Shown here: one piece after another, positions 1 through 9,664 of the stretch
Layout of the letters: each line of letters begins with the position of its first letter
Numbering within the stretch: position 1 is the stretch's first letter
Assembly (NCBI GenBank): GCA_029204225.1
Contig: MU831902.1
Location: forward strand, 1-64,000
DNA from: Diphasiastrum complanatum
Lineage: Eukaryota > Streptophyta > Lycopodiopsida > Lycopodiales > Lycopodiaceae
Length of the DNA: 64,000 nt
Direction: 5' to 3'
Translations under genes and position numbers: made by a program
The notes under the pieces: model-generated
Told to the model about the DNA's origin: nothing
Database searches by the model: none
What the model saw: the letters and a program-made list of their open reading frames with translations, nothing else

Positions 1-1128
1 CAACAATAATTGGTGCAACAAAATATACTAGATTTGAAACTAATTGAGTCCTAATAACTTGATGAGGCATGTTGGGTGATAAGAAAAATAATTACACATT
101 GGGCATCGAATTTTGGCATTCTCAAATGATAGGCAACAAATTTAATCTATTTGGATGAAATCCCTCATAATTGATCACTCTATGAGGAGCCTTAGGTGAG
201 AAGTGCCAAAATGGGACTTTTTACATTGTTAGGCATCAAGTTTGAGCTATCTCATGTGATGCTGGTTAATATGATTACTCAATGGGCTATGTCAAGCGAT
301 AGTGAACAAATAGAGTTGTTTCACATGTAAGTATCAAATTCAAGTCACTTTAATTTCACAAACTCGTGATTTTAAAGATTTTGATGATTTTTTTAAAATG
401 ACAAATATGTAAACTAAGTTAGAAGAAATCACACTTCTATTTCATAGTTTGCTTGAATATGCTTCTTTTCTTCGTGAATTAGACAATGTCATATTCATTC
501 AAGCAAATTGACATTGGTGAGGTATTTGAATGTTTTTGTGATAAAGATATTTGTGGATCTTGTTATGTAATAATATTGCATCTTCTTTAACTTTTTGCTA
601 TCTTGTGGAGGCGTCATACTTTAAAAGATCGTAGAAAAATAACAAAAAAGTTATATTCAACACACAATGCTGCAAATCCAAATGTTAAGTACGTAATATC
701 TACTGTATATTTAATAAATATATCTGTTTCGAGACATTTTCTTAGCAGAAGACATATTCACTAATCAACGATTAAATTTTATGAAATTTTTTAACAAGAA
801 TGTTAATGATATTGACAAAATATACCTGTCAAACTATACAGTTAAAATTGATGTACACACAAAGGCCCGTTAAATGTGGTGAAGAGCTATTCATGAAATA
901 TAGCTTCAATCGCCCTCTTCAAAGATGTGTACAAAAGGCTTTGAGCCAAACTCAAGCATGTACCTTGTGAATATCAATATACATTTTATCTATTTAGTGA
1001 GAATAAGTTATGTTGAATGTCAATTAATTGTTTTTTTTATATTTCATATTGCATGTCTTAATTTAAGATATGATGGTTGATTTGCATGTCTTAATTTTAG
1101 TTTTAATTTTCATGAATGACAATCTTAT
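1..1128. other. AT-rich DNA, no gene recognised
   Basis: No open frame of useful length and no repeat or RNA gene recognised. It lies upstream of the CACTA transposase remnant on the same strand and may be the 5' part of that transposon, but no CACTA terminal repeats were found. Confidence 0.5.
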
Positions 1129-2015
1129 ATGTTAATTTGTTTCCCATGTTTGAAGGACTTTGAATCGTCATCTAGCTCTAGTGACGATGACAATAGTCAC
1201 TCCATATCCAAAACAAGATTAGCATACGATGGGCCAAACATAAATCAACTATCACGTCGTGAGCGTATGGGATTGAGAGCCATGATGAAAATAGATGAAC
1301 AACAATGTGCCAAAATAAATCAGCCTCGATCTTCTTCTTCTTCTTCTTCAAAATCAAGATCAAGTGCTGAAAATGATTTTTGCATTCAAGATGAAGTTGA
1401 AATCATGAACAACTTGATAAATAACGTCTATGAGCATCATGATGTGGAAGATTGCACTGAACATGATAGTGAATCATTTATTAGTGCCGAGGAAAAAAAA
1501 TTGAGAGAAGAATCAAACACACCATTATATCCTGGAGCAAAGACATCTCATTTGGCCGCTTCGTTGCTTATATTGAACCTCCAAGCAAAATATAAATGCT
1601 TCTTGGTTTCCAAGGGGAGGCTCGAACCTGAGACCAAAGAAATTTTGGATGTCAAGCTAACCAACTGAGCCAACCCCTCATGATGCAAAATATAAATGGA
1701 GTGATGCAAGTGTTACATCCTTATTTGGGTAAATAAGATTAAGATTTTTTTTTTTAAGTTTTTAGTAGATGTGTTGTTCAAGTCAAATGTTCTAGTTGGC
1801 TAAATGATCTTTTATTTTATATTATGAAAATTCATTTGATTATGTACAGGTTATTGCGCAAACTACTCCCAGAAGGAAACACTATGTTAGAGACAAGAGG
1901 TGAGGCACGAAAAATGTTGAGTGCAATGGGAATGGACTATACATTGCATCATGCTTGTCCAAAAGATTGCATCTTATATCGTGGTGAGTATCGGGGGGAA
2001 GTAATTTTGTCATAA
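1129..2015 (+). pseudogene. CACTA (En/Spm) TNP2-like transposase, N-terminal remnant
   Basis: Two open segments (1129-1668 and 1824-2015) resemble the start of TNP2-type transposases of CACTA DNA transposons, which cut and move elements carrying CACTA terminal repeats. The first carries a Ser- and Asp-rich leader, then LYPGAKTSHLAASLLILNLQ, which matches the conserved 'LYPGC..' block. The second has LLPEGNTM, AMGMDY and ACPKDCILYRGEY, the conserved 'LLPEGN ... HACPNDCILYRGEY' block. A short tRNA-like insertion at 1599-1684 breaks the first segment; without it the frame runs on for about 11 codons to a stop. The catalytic DDE part is absent, so this is a fragment. GTGAGT at the GEY codons could be a splice donor. 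Family assignment is by motif recognition only. Confidence 0.75.
1599..1684 (-). mobile_element. tRNA-derived SINE-like insertion with 14-bp target duplication
   Basis: The 14-mer GCAAAATATAAATG occurs at 1585-1598 and again at 1685-1698 and brackets 86 bp. Read on the minus strand, the insert has a polymerase III A box (TGGCTCAGTTGG) and a B box (GGTTCGAGCC) in tRNA spacing, with a GGGG start and a CCCC close to the end, as in a decayed acceptor stem. A long target duplication around a tRNA-like body is the mark of LINE-driven retroposition (SINE or tRNA retropseudogene). No poly(A) or poly(T) tail is present, which is unusual for a plant SINE, and 86 bp is very short. Confidence 0.7.
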
Positions 2016-2701
2016 AATGATACATTGTGGTCAATATATATTGTTTTCAAAATAAAATTATTACATTTTCTACGATGTTGCATTTCTAAAGTTTTATTTC
2101 AAACGCATCTCACAATCACTTAGAATTGAAAAAAACTTATCAATATTAATAGATGTGTGAACTAACTAAGAGAACAATTAGAAAATGTAAAACGTTGATT
2201 ATTTATATATTATAATTAAAAAGCATCTTCTTTGAGATAATGATACACTTTGCCACAATGTTCGACTATTCATTCATCTTTGCAAACACACAAACGTGTA
2301 TAACATTGCAATGTTTTTATCAAAAAATTAGCTTAACAAGCTACTATATGGCTCTCAATTGCAAGGTAGTTAGCATCATTTCAAGTGCAAATTTAGCTCA
2401 CACTTATATTTTTACCCATTAATACCATATTGAGATTAATGTCAAATTTTGATTATGGAATTTTCTCAATATAGAAACACATCATAATGTCCATAAATGC
2501 ATAAGATAGCATGTTATATTCAACCGATAATAACTTCAATTCGATTTGACATAATGATCATTTGATTTTTAGTTCACATTTTATCATAAGTATGCACTTA
2601 TTCAAAATCTCAAACAAAATCTTATTTGCTTTTAAATTAATCATAAAGTTGTTGTTTATCAACATATTATTCATAATAGAAAAAATTTACAACAAACTAA
2701 T
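2016..2701. other. AT-rich spacer, nothing recognised
   Basis: Very AT-rich DNA after the TNP2 remnant. Short open frames here show no known motif and no coding character. Confidence 0.5.
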
Positions 2702-2930
2702 TTTGCCACGCATGGCAAATTTTCAACGCAAAATCTCTTTAAGTATTGTGTTTTGATATTGCCACGCGTGGCAATAAAAAAAGCCACTTCCTTGGAATTT
2801 TCTCTGGAGATTTGCCACGTGTGGCACTACCACACACAACAAATTTCCAAAGGTATATGTCACATGACAAGTGGTTAAATAACAGTTGTACGTGGCACTT
2901 CCACACATGGGTGTGCCACGCGGACAATTT
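2702..2930. repeat. Cluster of GCCACGYGTGGC-type palindromes
   Basis: Near-identical palindromic units recur every 50-60 bp: TTTGCCACGCATGGCAAA at 2702-2719, the perfect 18-bp palindrome ATTGCCACGCGTGGCAAT at 2758-2775, TTTGCCACGTGTGGCA from about 2811, then CGTGGCACTTCC from about 2891 and GTGTGCCACGCGG from about 2910. All share the core GCCACG. The surrounding DNA is AT-rich and non-coding. Function unknown; some units contain a G-box-like CACGTG. Confidence 0.75.
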
Positions 2931-3333
2931 TGGCGCTCATATTTTGAATTTTGAGTTTCCATGCAAAATTAAAAATTTGTTGCTAGGACCCTACCTCCAG
3001 CCTGGATTTCACTGGCAGGGTCCCCGAAGAAGTTTTGGCATGGACATGCCAGTCTCCTTGAAGCTTATGAAAATTGGGTCATGATAATTTCGACCCAGGA
3101 GCAAATTACTCTATCAAGAGTAATTTTGATGCTTCTACAAGAGGAAATAAAAAAATCTGCATTCTCCTCAGGCTCAGGGACGTCGGATCCTCATGCTCTA
3201 TATTCCAAAAATTAGAAGTTCAAATCCAAAAAGAAGAGTAACATGCAGTTGGAGTCTAATTTTGACCGTGGGTCAAATATTAGCTTTGGGTCGAGTTCTG
3301 GCTCAAGGTCGAATTCGAACACTTCATCTTCCC
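2931..3333. other. Spacer next to Copia-2a, nothing recognised
   Basis: No gene is visible. It contains a short inverted repeat (TTGACCGTGGGTCAA near 3262) and ends at the outer edge of the Copia-2a LTR. Confidence 0.5.
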
Positions 3334-4077
3334 TGTGAAGTTTTTAGCACGTGTGAACTTCACCACACACCTTACAGGATCTTATGGAGGTGTTGTGATT
3401 GCACAAGATTGATCAGAGAACAGATTACTTGAAAAATCTATGGCAAGAGCACAATGGCAAGAGCACAATGGCATACATCTGACTGAAAAAACTAACTTCT
3501 CACTATGAGGAATGAATGTCAGAAATAATTCTAAGTGCTCTCAATATGGGAAAAACAGGCTGCTCTCGGGTAAAGAGAGAAAATCAAAGCTTTACAACTT
3601 GGGTAGAGAGAGAATGAGTCCAAAACACCAAAATCTCATTATTCACAATATGGCAAAACATGCCAAGGTTTCCCTACATCAAAGACACTCGAATTCCTAT
3701 AGTGGAGTTGCATGGAAAGTCCACTTAACTCAGTTAACTCAAGTACCAAGGATCCACATGTGTAACTGCATGCATGGATATTGCATGTACTACATGTCAA
3801 CTCTCAAAATTGCCTAGACATGTGTGGATCATAGAATCTACTTTGCATGTTGCATGCACTGACTGCATGTGGTTTGCATGCACACTGAATGACATTGCAC
3901 GCTATCTAAACTTTTGCATGACATCAAATTTGAATCTACCTAACTCAAACTCGACCTATTCTAGAAGGTTATGTGCTCAATTCACATACCTTTATGTAAA
4001 ATAAAGTTTACAATGGAAATAACATGGTCATGGTCCCAAAACTCGAGATAGGAAGATATTTTTTACTAATCTTCACA
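3334..4077 (-). repeat. Copia-2a 3' LTR (744 bp)
   Basis: The plus strand begins TGTGAAG and ends CTTCACA, a 7-bp terminal inverted repeat. On the minus strand the LTR follows a purine tract (AAGGAGGAG), the polypurine tract. It aligns with the LTRs at 25435-26221 and 23465-23901. About 150 bp (3770-3940) holds eight TGCATG hexamers, and a CACGTG lies near the outer end. Confidence 0.88.
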
Positions 4078-6440
4078 CTCCTCCTTAGAATATATGTTCC
4101 TATCTAGCATAGACTTTGAAATTAGGCCAAGGTTAGACCTCATCTTCATAAAGACATTCTTGAGCAATGGCTTGGTGAGAAGATTTGCAACACAATTTGA
4201 AGATCCAACATGCTCCAATAAGATCTCTCTCCCAATGACTTTTTCTCTTACAAAATGATGAGCTACCTCGATGTGTTTGCTCCTTGCATGGAACACATGA
4301 TTATTTGCAAGAGCCTGAGCTGAAATGTTATCATTCTTGATAATTTGATGGTCTTTATCTCCATAACACTTTAGCTCCAAAAGTAGCCTTTTGATCCATA
4401 AAACCTCTTTTAATGTGGTTGTAAGAGATTTGTACTCAGCTTCACAGGATGATAAGGATATAGTTGCTTGCTTTTTTTATAGCCAAGAAACTAAGTTCCC
4501 TCCAAGAAAAATTTTGTAAGCACTTGTGGATTTCCTATCCAACCTATCTCCTGCAAAATCTGAATCTGAAAAAGCAACCAAAGTCAGATCTTCTCTTTGT
4601 AGAATAATCCATAATCTAAGGTAGAAGATATATACCTCAAGATTGTTTTAGCCAACTTCCAGTGATATATCTTTGGATCCTGCATGTGTTGACTTAGCTT
4701 ATGCACACGAAATCTTAGATCAGGCCTAGTCACTGTTAACCATATAAGTGAGCCAATAAGACTCCTATAAAGAGTGATGTCCACAAAGGATTTTTCATCA
4801 TCTTTCATAGGAACTTTTACAATGTGTTCCATTGGCGTATCTATGCCTTTACAATTTTCCATTTAGAATTTCTTGAGGATGAAAAGTGCATATCTACTTT
4901 GACTTATAAAGGCATGACCTTTCCAAAAGTCAATCTCAAGGCCTAGAATATAGTGAAGAGCTCCTAAGTCTTGCATCTTAAACTCACTACCAAGTGCATG
5001 CTTAGTTTCTTCAACTAGCTTCTCATTATTTCCACAAAGAATGATATCATCTACATAGATGAGAAGAATAATTACAGAGTTATCTACAAACTTATAGTAC
5101 AGAGAGGGGTCATATTCACTAAGACAAAATCCGAGTGATATGAGATAGGAGTTGAGCCTTGCATACCAAGACCTTGGTGCTTGTTTTAGTCCATAGAGAC
5201 TTTTGAACAAAAGACAAACTTTTGATTCTTCACCTTCTTTCACAAAACACTTAGGCTTTTTCTTATACAACATCTCAAATGGTGTTCTCCCTTCTATTGC
5301 AAGATTAGGAAGCCTATTACAAAGATAGTTTGCACATGCAATTTCTCTTCTCCAAAATTATTTAGGTAGAGAAGCTTCTAGCCTAATGGCTTTTGCACAT
5401 TCACACAAAGTTCTATTTTTTCTCTCAGCAACTCCATTTTGTTGAGTATATGAACAACAAAATTCTCTTTGTATTTCCTCTCTCTCACAAAAGTCTTTAA
5501 ACTTATTGGAGGTGTATTCTCCTCCACTATCACTTCTCAAAGGTTTCAACTTGAAAGAAAACTACTTTTCTACATAAGCTTTGAAAGTAAGAAAAACATC
5601 ATAAACCATGGCTTTAGAAGACAGCATATAGATCCAAGAATATCTTGTATAATCGTCTACAAAGGAAACAAAACAATTTGCTCCTCCTTTGCTCTTGGTT
5701 GAAGAGAAATGAACATCAGAGTGCACGAGTTCAAATGGATGCTTTGTTTTGATGCTTGATCTTGGAAAAGGCCTTCTGTGTGATTTTTCCAAAACACAAG
5801 CTTCCCAAGGTTGAAGCTCCTTTGACAGTGTCTTTGGTAGTCCAACAACTTTTCCTTCCTTGACCATAGATTGCATGGCTTTGAAATTGAGATGTCCCAA
5901 TCTTTTATGCCACAGATCATCCTGAAGAACCTTGGTCTCATAAGCAATATCTGAAATGTTAGCACTCTCTCTAGAATCTAGTTTGTACAACTTTCCAATT
6001 CTAGATCCTCTAGCAATAACTTCATTTTCTCTTGTCAGCTTGAAACTTGACATCCAATCCACTATCAAACAATTGTCCTACACTAATGAGATTTTTGGTT
6101 AGTCTACGTACATAAAGTACATCATGCAAGCAAAAAGATTTTGATGATGATGCATGTAATGGAATGCTACCTATTCCTTCAATCCTACACTCTACATCAT
6201 TAGAAGTATAGATTGACCTTTTTGCACCTAGATATGGCATGAGATTAGTAAATATGTTCCTAGAACTAGACATTGGGAACTAGCCCCACTATCTATCCAC
6301 TAGACTTCTTCATTCTTGAAAGGAAAAGATGAAAAACTAGACATCATTAAATAATCATCTCTTTCATTCTCAACACCCTCACACTCATCCTCATTAGTAA
6401 GATTAGCTTGCTTAGATTGGTTCTTCTTCTTGAAACAGTT
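4066..6440 (-). pseudogene. Copia-2a pol remnant (RNase H, RT, integrase, protease, gag tail)
   Basis: Reading backwards from 6440: the gag tail (KKKNQSKQANLTNEDE, 6300-6440); protease with its neighbourhood disrupted (6022-6273); integrase zinc region and core (about 5560-6068) with LVHSDVHFSSTKSKGG; then a second integrase segment with LRSDSGGEYTSNKFKDF and QQNGVAERKNRTLCE (5358-5549); RT with SLYGLKQAPRSWYARLN and YVDDIIL (4863-5273); and the RNase H C-terminus with FHARSKHIEVAHHFVREK (4066-4380). At about 5268 integrase text (TPFEMLYKKKPK) runs straight into RT text (CFVKEGEESK), so the integrase C-terminus and RT N-terminus are deleted. Stops and frameshifts separate all blocks, so it cannot make a working polyprotein. 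Confidence 0.85.
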
Positions 6441-6443
6441 TTG

Positions 6444-7211
6444 ATGCAGCAGCAAGAGAAAGATGAGACAGCCTTCATGACCAATAATAGAGAACAATAA
6501 GATACCAATTCCTGGTATCTCGATTTTGGAGCAACTCGACACATGACTCACCATCAAGACTGGTTCAAAGATTATAAATGTTTCACCCACTCTCGAGTCA
6601 TACAACTCGGAGACAACTCATCACATTTGATTCAAGGTAAAGAAACAGTCAGAATCGAGTTTCAAACGGGTGAAGTCAAGTTACTGTCCAACGTCCTCCA
6701 CATCCCAAATCTGCCAAGAATCTGCTCTCAGTTAGCAAAATCACTGATTCAGGTTGGCAACCTCTACAAACTCAGCCACTGTTATTCTTCCAATAGTCAA
6801 GCTCTTCACACTTCTACTTCCGAATCATCTTATATGTTTGGCATCTTAGAATAGGCCATTTTGAATCTCAATAGTATTCAACAAATGTGGACTCATAAAC
6901 TAGTACAAGATCTAGCTTCTGTTAATAAGCCAACTTCTCCATGTGAAAGCTGTATAATCAGCAAGCATGCAATAAGTCCGTTCTTTTCAGACTCAGTTCA
7001 TACTTCCAAGGGCCTGCTTGATTTCATACATAGGGGCCTGCTCGATCTTATACATAGCTATATCTGTGGCCCGATATCTTCTAAAGGGGGAGCTCTATAC
7101 CCCCTAACCTTCATCGATGACTTCTCTCAAAGGACTGCAACCTACTTCCTGAAGAACAAATCAGAGGCATTCTTCATGCAGTTCAAGGCATATGCTGAAA
7201 ATCAGACCTAG
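6444..7211 (+). pseudogene. Copia protease to integrase fragment, other family
   Basis: This plus-strand fragment abuts the truncated Copia-2a end. One frame reads a gag tail, a stop, then DTNSWYLDFGATRHMT, in which the usual protease D-S-G motif is D-F-G. Further on comes the typical 'NVLHIPNL' strand, then (after a stop near 6852) a pre-integrase zinc region with CESCIISKH and an integrase start with FIDDFSQRTATYFLKNKSEAF. A 33-bp tandem duplication repeats GLLDFIH and GLLDLIH near 7011-7070. Nothing downstream of the integrase core is present. Unlike Copia-1 and Copia-2 in sequence. Confidence 0.75.
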
Positions 7212-7794
7212 AGGAAGATTAAAGAAAAATTCAGGATCAAAGTTTGCAGAATTTTTTGATATTGGATCGACTAAAAAAATTCTATATTTTTTGAGTCAGT
7301 ATTTTTTTAGTCAATATATATTCTTAGATACTTGTAAATCTCGATACTGTTGGAACCAATGACTTCACATTGACAATCCACCCACTTTGTACATGCATTA
7401 ACTATAATGAGGCGGTTGTAATAACTGCAACAAAAGGTAGGTGTAGATATTTTGTAAGATATTATGCTAGAATCTTCATCAGAAAACTTCCTCTGATTTT
7501 GAGATTATTCCTCAATAGCCAACATTATCATGCTCAACAACTGTAAGTTGAAGTTATCAATTCAAGTAATTGTACTCACTGTTTTGATATTAATCAGAGT
7601 GCAATTTTTCAGTCCTACTACTGTATCGTTCTTTGTGCATCTGTGAATCTTTCAATTTGAACGTTCTACTGCTAACTGTGGCGCTTCTGATCCACGCACC
7701 AAGCTCGCTCCCAGCTTCCGCTCATTCCCACTGATTTCCGACAAGCCAATAAAAAATTTTGCCCTTGCCTTGCAAAGTTGGCAATACTATGTGC
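7212..7794. other. Spacer; possible decayed Copia LTR
   Basis: Mostly AT-rich. A TGTTGGAACC start at about 7347 and TTAATCAGAGTGC near 7590, reminiscent of a worn primer-binding site, suggest a short LTR of about 240 bp followed by leader sequence. No second copy is in the window, so this is weak. Confidence 0.3.
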
Positions 7795-8820
7795 TCTAGT
7801 TAGTCAATGGAATTTTTGAAAAGCTCAACATTACAGTCAATGTCTTAAATCGTAAGAGCGATTTGCACATGCCCAAAGAGCTTTTACATGAGTTTTGTGA
7901 TGAACATGGGATCAAGAGGGAGCTATCAAGCCCAAAGAATCCACAACAAAATGGAGTGGTCGAGAGGAAGAATCGAACCTTGTGTGAAGGAGCCAAATCT
8001 ATGAGCTTAATTTTCAATTTTCCTAAATCTTTTTGGGGTGAAGCTTTTTCATGTGCAAATTATCTTTGAAATAAGTGGCCAAGTGCACCATTGAATGGTA
8101 AGACACCTTTTGCAGCTCTCTTTGGTAGGAGGCCGAGTGTCAAGTTCTTCAAAATCTTTGGATGCACTTGCCATATCAACATTATAGGACTAAAGAGGAT
8201 CCCTCTGCAAAGAAGGGCATTTGTGCTAGATATCATTTGTGTTGGATATAGTGAGGTGAGCAAAGCATACAAAGGGGGACCTTGAGTATCAAGCTCTTAT
8301 GAAGAACAACACTTAGAGGTTGGTGAAGCTTCCACAAAACAAGAAGGCAATTGGATGCAAATGGATTTTCTAGGTGAAGACAAACCAAGATGGATCTATC
8401 AACAAGTACAAAGCAAGGTTGGTGGCAAAAGGATATGTTCAAAAATATGGTATTGACTATGATGAGACCTTTTCACCCGTTGCAAAAATGGTAAGCATTT
8501 GAATCATCATATCTCTTGCTACACTTTTTGGTTGGGATCTATTGAAAATGGATGTTCCTAATGCTTTTTTGAATGGAGATCTTAATGAAAAAGTTTACAG
8601 GTGCAACCCGAGGATTACACTTCTCAAGACAAACCAAACATGGTGTGCTTACTTCAAAAGAGTTTGTATGAGCTTAAGCCAGCACCAAAGAGTTAAAAAG
8701 AGTTTGTATGAGCTTAAGCAAGCACTAAAGAGTTAGTATGCTAAGGTTAACACTTTTTTACTCTCTCAAAATTTCATTATGGGCACTCTACTTTATAATG
8801 AATAGTGATTATGCTACTAG
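7795..8820 (+). pseudogene. Copia integrase to RT remnant, Copia-1-like
   Basis: The segment aligns in order with Copia-1: FCDEHGIKRELSSP and QQNGVVERKNRTLCEGA (integrase, 7863-8069), a stop, then RRPSVKFFKIFGCTCHI (8091-8285), YSEVSKAYK, a jump over the integrase-RT linker, then [12 protein letters not shown]-like text now frameshifted, MDVPNAFLNGDLNE (8542-8640) and SLYELKQALKS (to 8736). A short duplication repeats the 'SLYELK' region at about 8658-8735. Several stops and frameshifts, no YVDD. An old, internally deleted copy of the lineage that includes the intact Copia-1. Confidence 0.8.
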
Positions 8821-8878
8821 TCATCATGTATTAGCTCACCTGAGCTTGTACCTTCCAACTTTATGGTCTATGTCGAAG

Positions 8879-8881
<3 letters not shown>

Positions 8882-8911
<30 letters not shown>
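8882..8911. repeat. (TC)n microsatellite, about 30 bp
   Basis: An uninterrupted TC dinucleotide run in the spacer between the Copia remnant and the GPAT promoter region. Confidence 0.95.
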
Positions 8912-8913
<2 letters not shown>

Positions 8914-9255
8914 GAGGCTTGCACTGGTCTCAAGTTTCAATCAGTTGAACCAGTAATGATGTGTAAGCTTTCGCATATTTGTTCCGAGTGGGACCACGCC
9001 TTGTTTTCCATAAGACCAGGGTCAAAACCATGATTCCCGACGACCGACTCTCAGCGTCTGATATCTGTCTCGGTAAAGTGCGTGGGGTCATCTTAATTGC
9101 TTTCTACGCGTATTGTTGTAAATGCACTGAAAGACTCGGTATGTCATATAGTTTTTACTCGCTTCGAATTAGTCGAAAATGATTCTCGAACTTTGATTTA
9201 CGAACACTGAAATTTGCAAACCCTCGGGTGGGTTAAAACCGTGAGGGCCACGTCC
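8912..9255. other. GPAT upstream region
   Basis: A 350-bp stretch with more balanced base composition than the flanking transposon remnants, directly upstream of a TATA box. No coding sequence is recognised. It probably holds the proximal promoter of the GPAT gene, but no specific transcription-factor site can be supported. Confidence 0.4.
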
Positions 9256-9264
9256 CTATATATA
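9256..9264 (+). promoter_or_regulatory. Candidate TATA box of the GPAT gene
   Basis: CTATATATA at 9256-9264 fits the plant TATA consensus. It lies about 400 bp upstream of the GPAT start codon, which would give a 5' leader of about 375 nt if transcription starts about 30 bp downstream. No other gene starts nearby. Confidence 0.55.
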
Positions 9265-9664
9265 GCCATAGTACTATAGTCTCACAAGCATAACAATTCA
9301 GGTGTGTCAGTGAGTGTATGATCGAAGAGATGTGCGCGTGAGTTGTGGATTCCCAGTACAGAGTGCAGAGTTCCTTTCTGTCTGCAGATAATTTCCTCAA
9401 AAGAGTTTTTCTCTGTCTATTTGTAACATCAGCCGATTTTGGCAGCTAATTTGGCCTCGCAAATCAATGTCCATGCTGCAGTCTTGAGCTTCAGTACTCT
9501 TGAGACAACATTGCAAATAACTCTAAGCACAGAGTGACTAGCGAGCTTGCTCTGGACTCAACTCTAGTCACCGTATTAACTATTGCAGCTAGCAATCGGA
9601 TCATCAACTAGCAAAATATATCATTATCTGCAGAAAGAGACGAAGGGAGAATAATTCATAAACG

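Larger units (their letters stand above)
3334..6440 (-). mobile_element. Copia-2a: truncated minus-strand Ty1/Copia element
   Basis: This copy has a complete 3' LTR (3334-4077) and internal sequence read backwards as RNase H, reverse transcriptase (RT), integrase, protease and the gag tail. It stops abruptly at about 6440 inside the Lys-rich gag segment just after the zinc knuckle, so the 5' LTR, primer site and most of gag are missing. The same family recurs at 23465-25434 (+) and 25435-27716 (-). The target duplication cannot be checked because the 5' end is gone. Confidence 0.85.

Noticed and set aside
1599-1684. Functional tRNA gene on the minus strand
   Set aside because: A and B boxes are present but the acceptor stem and anticodon arm do not form a normal cloverleaf; the target duplication shows a retroposed copy.
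7347-7592. Short solo LTR
   Set aside because: Only a TGTTGGA start and a worn primer-site-like sequence; no terminal inverted repeat, second copy or target duplication. Kept only as a remark.
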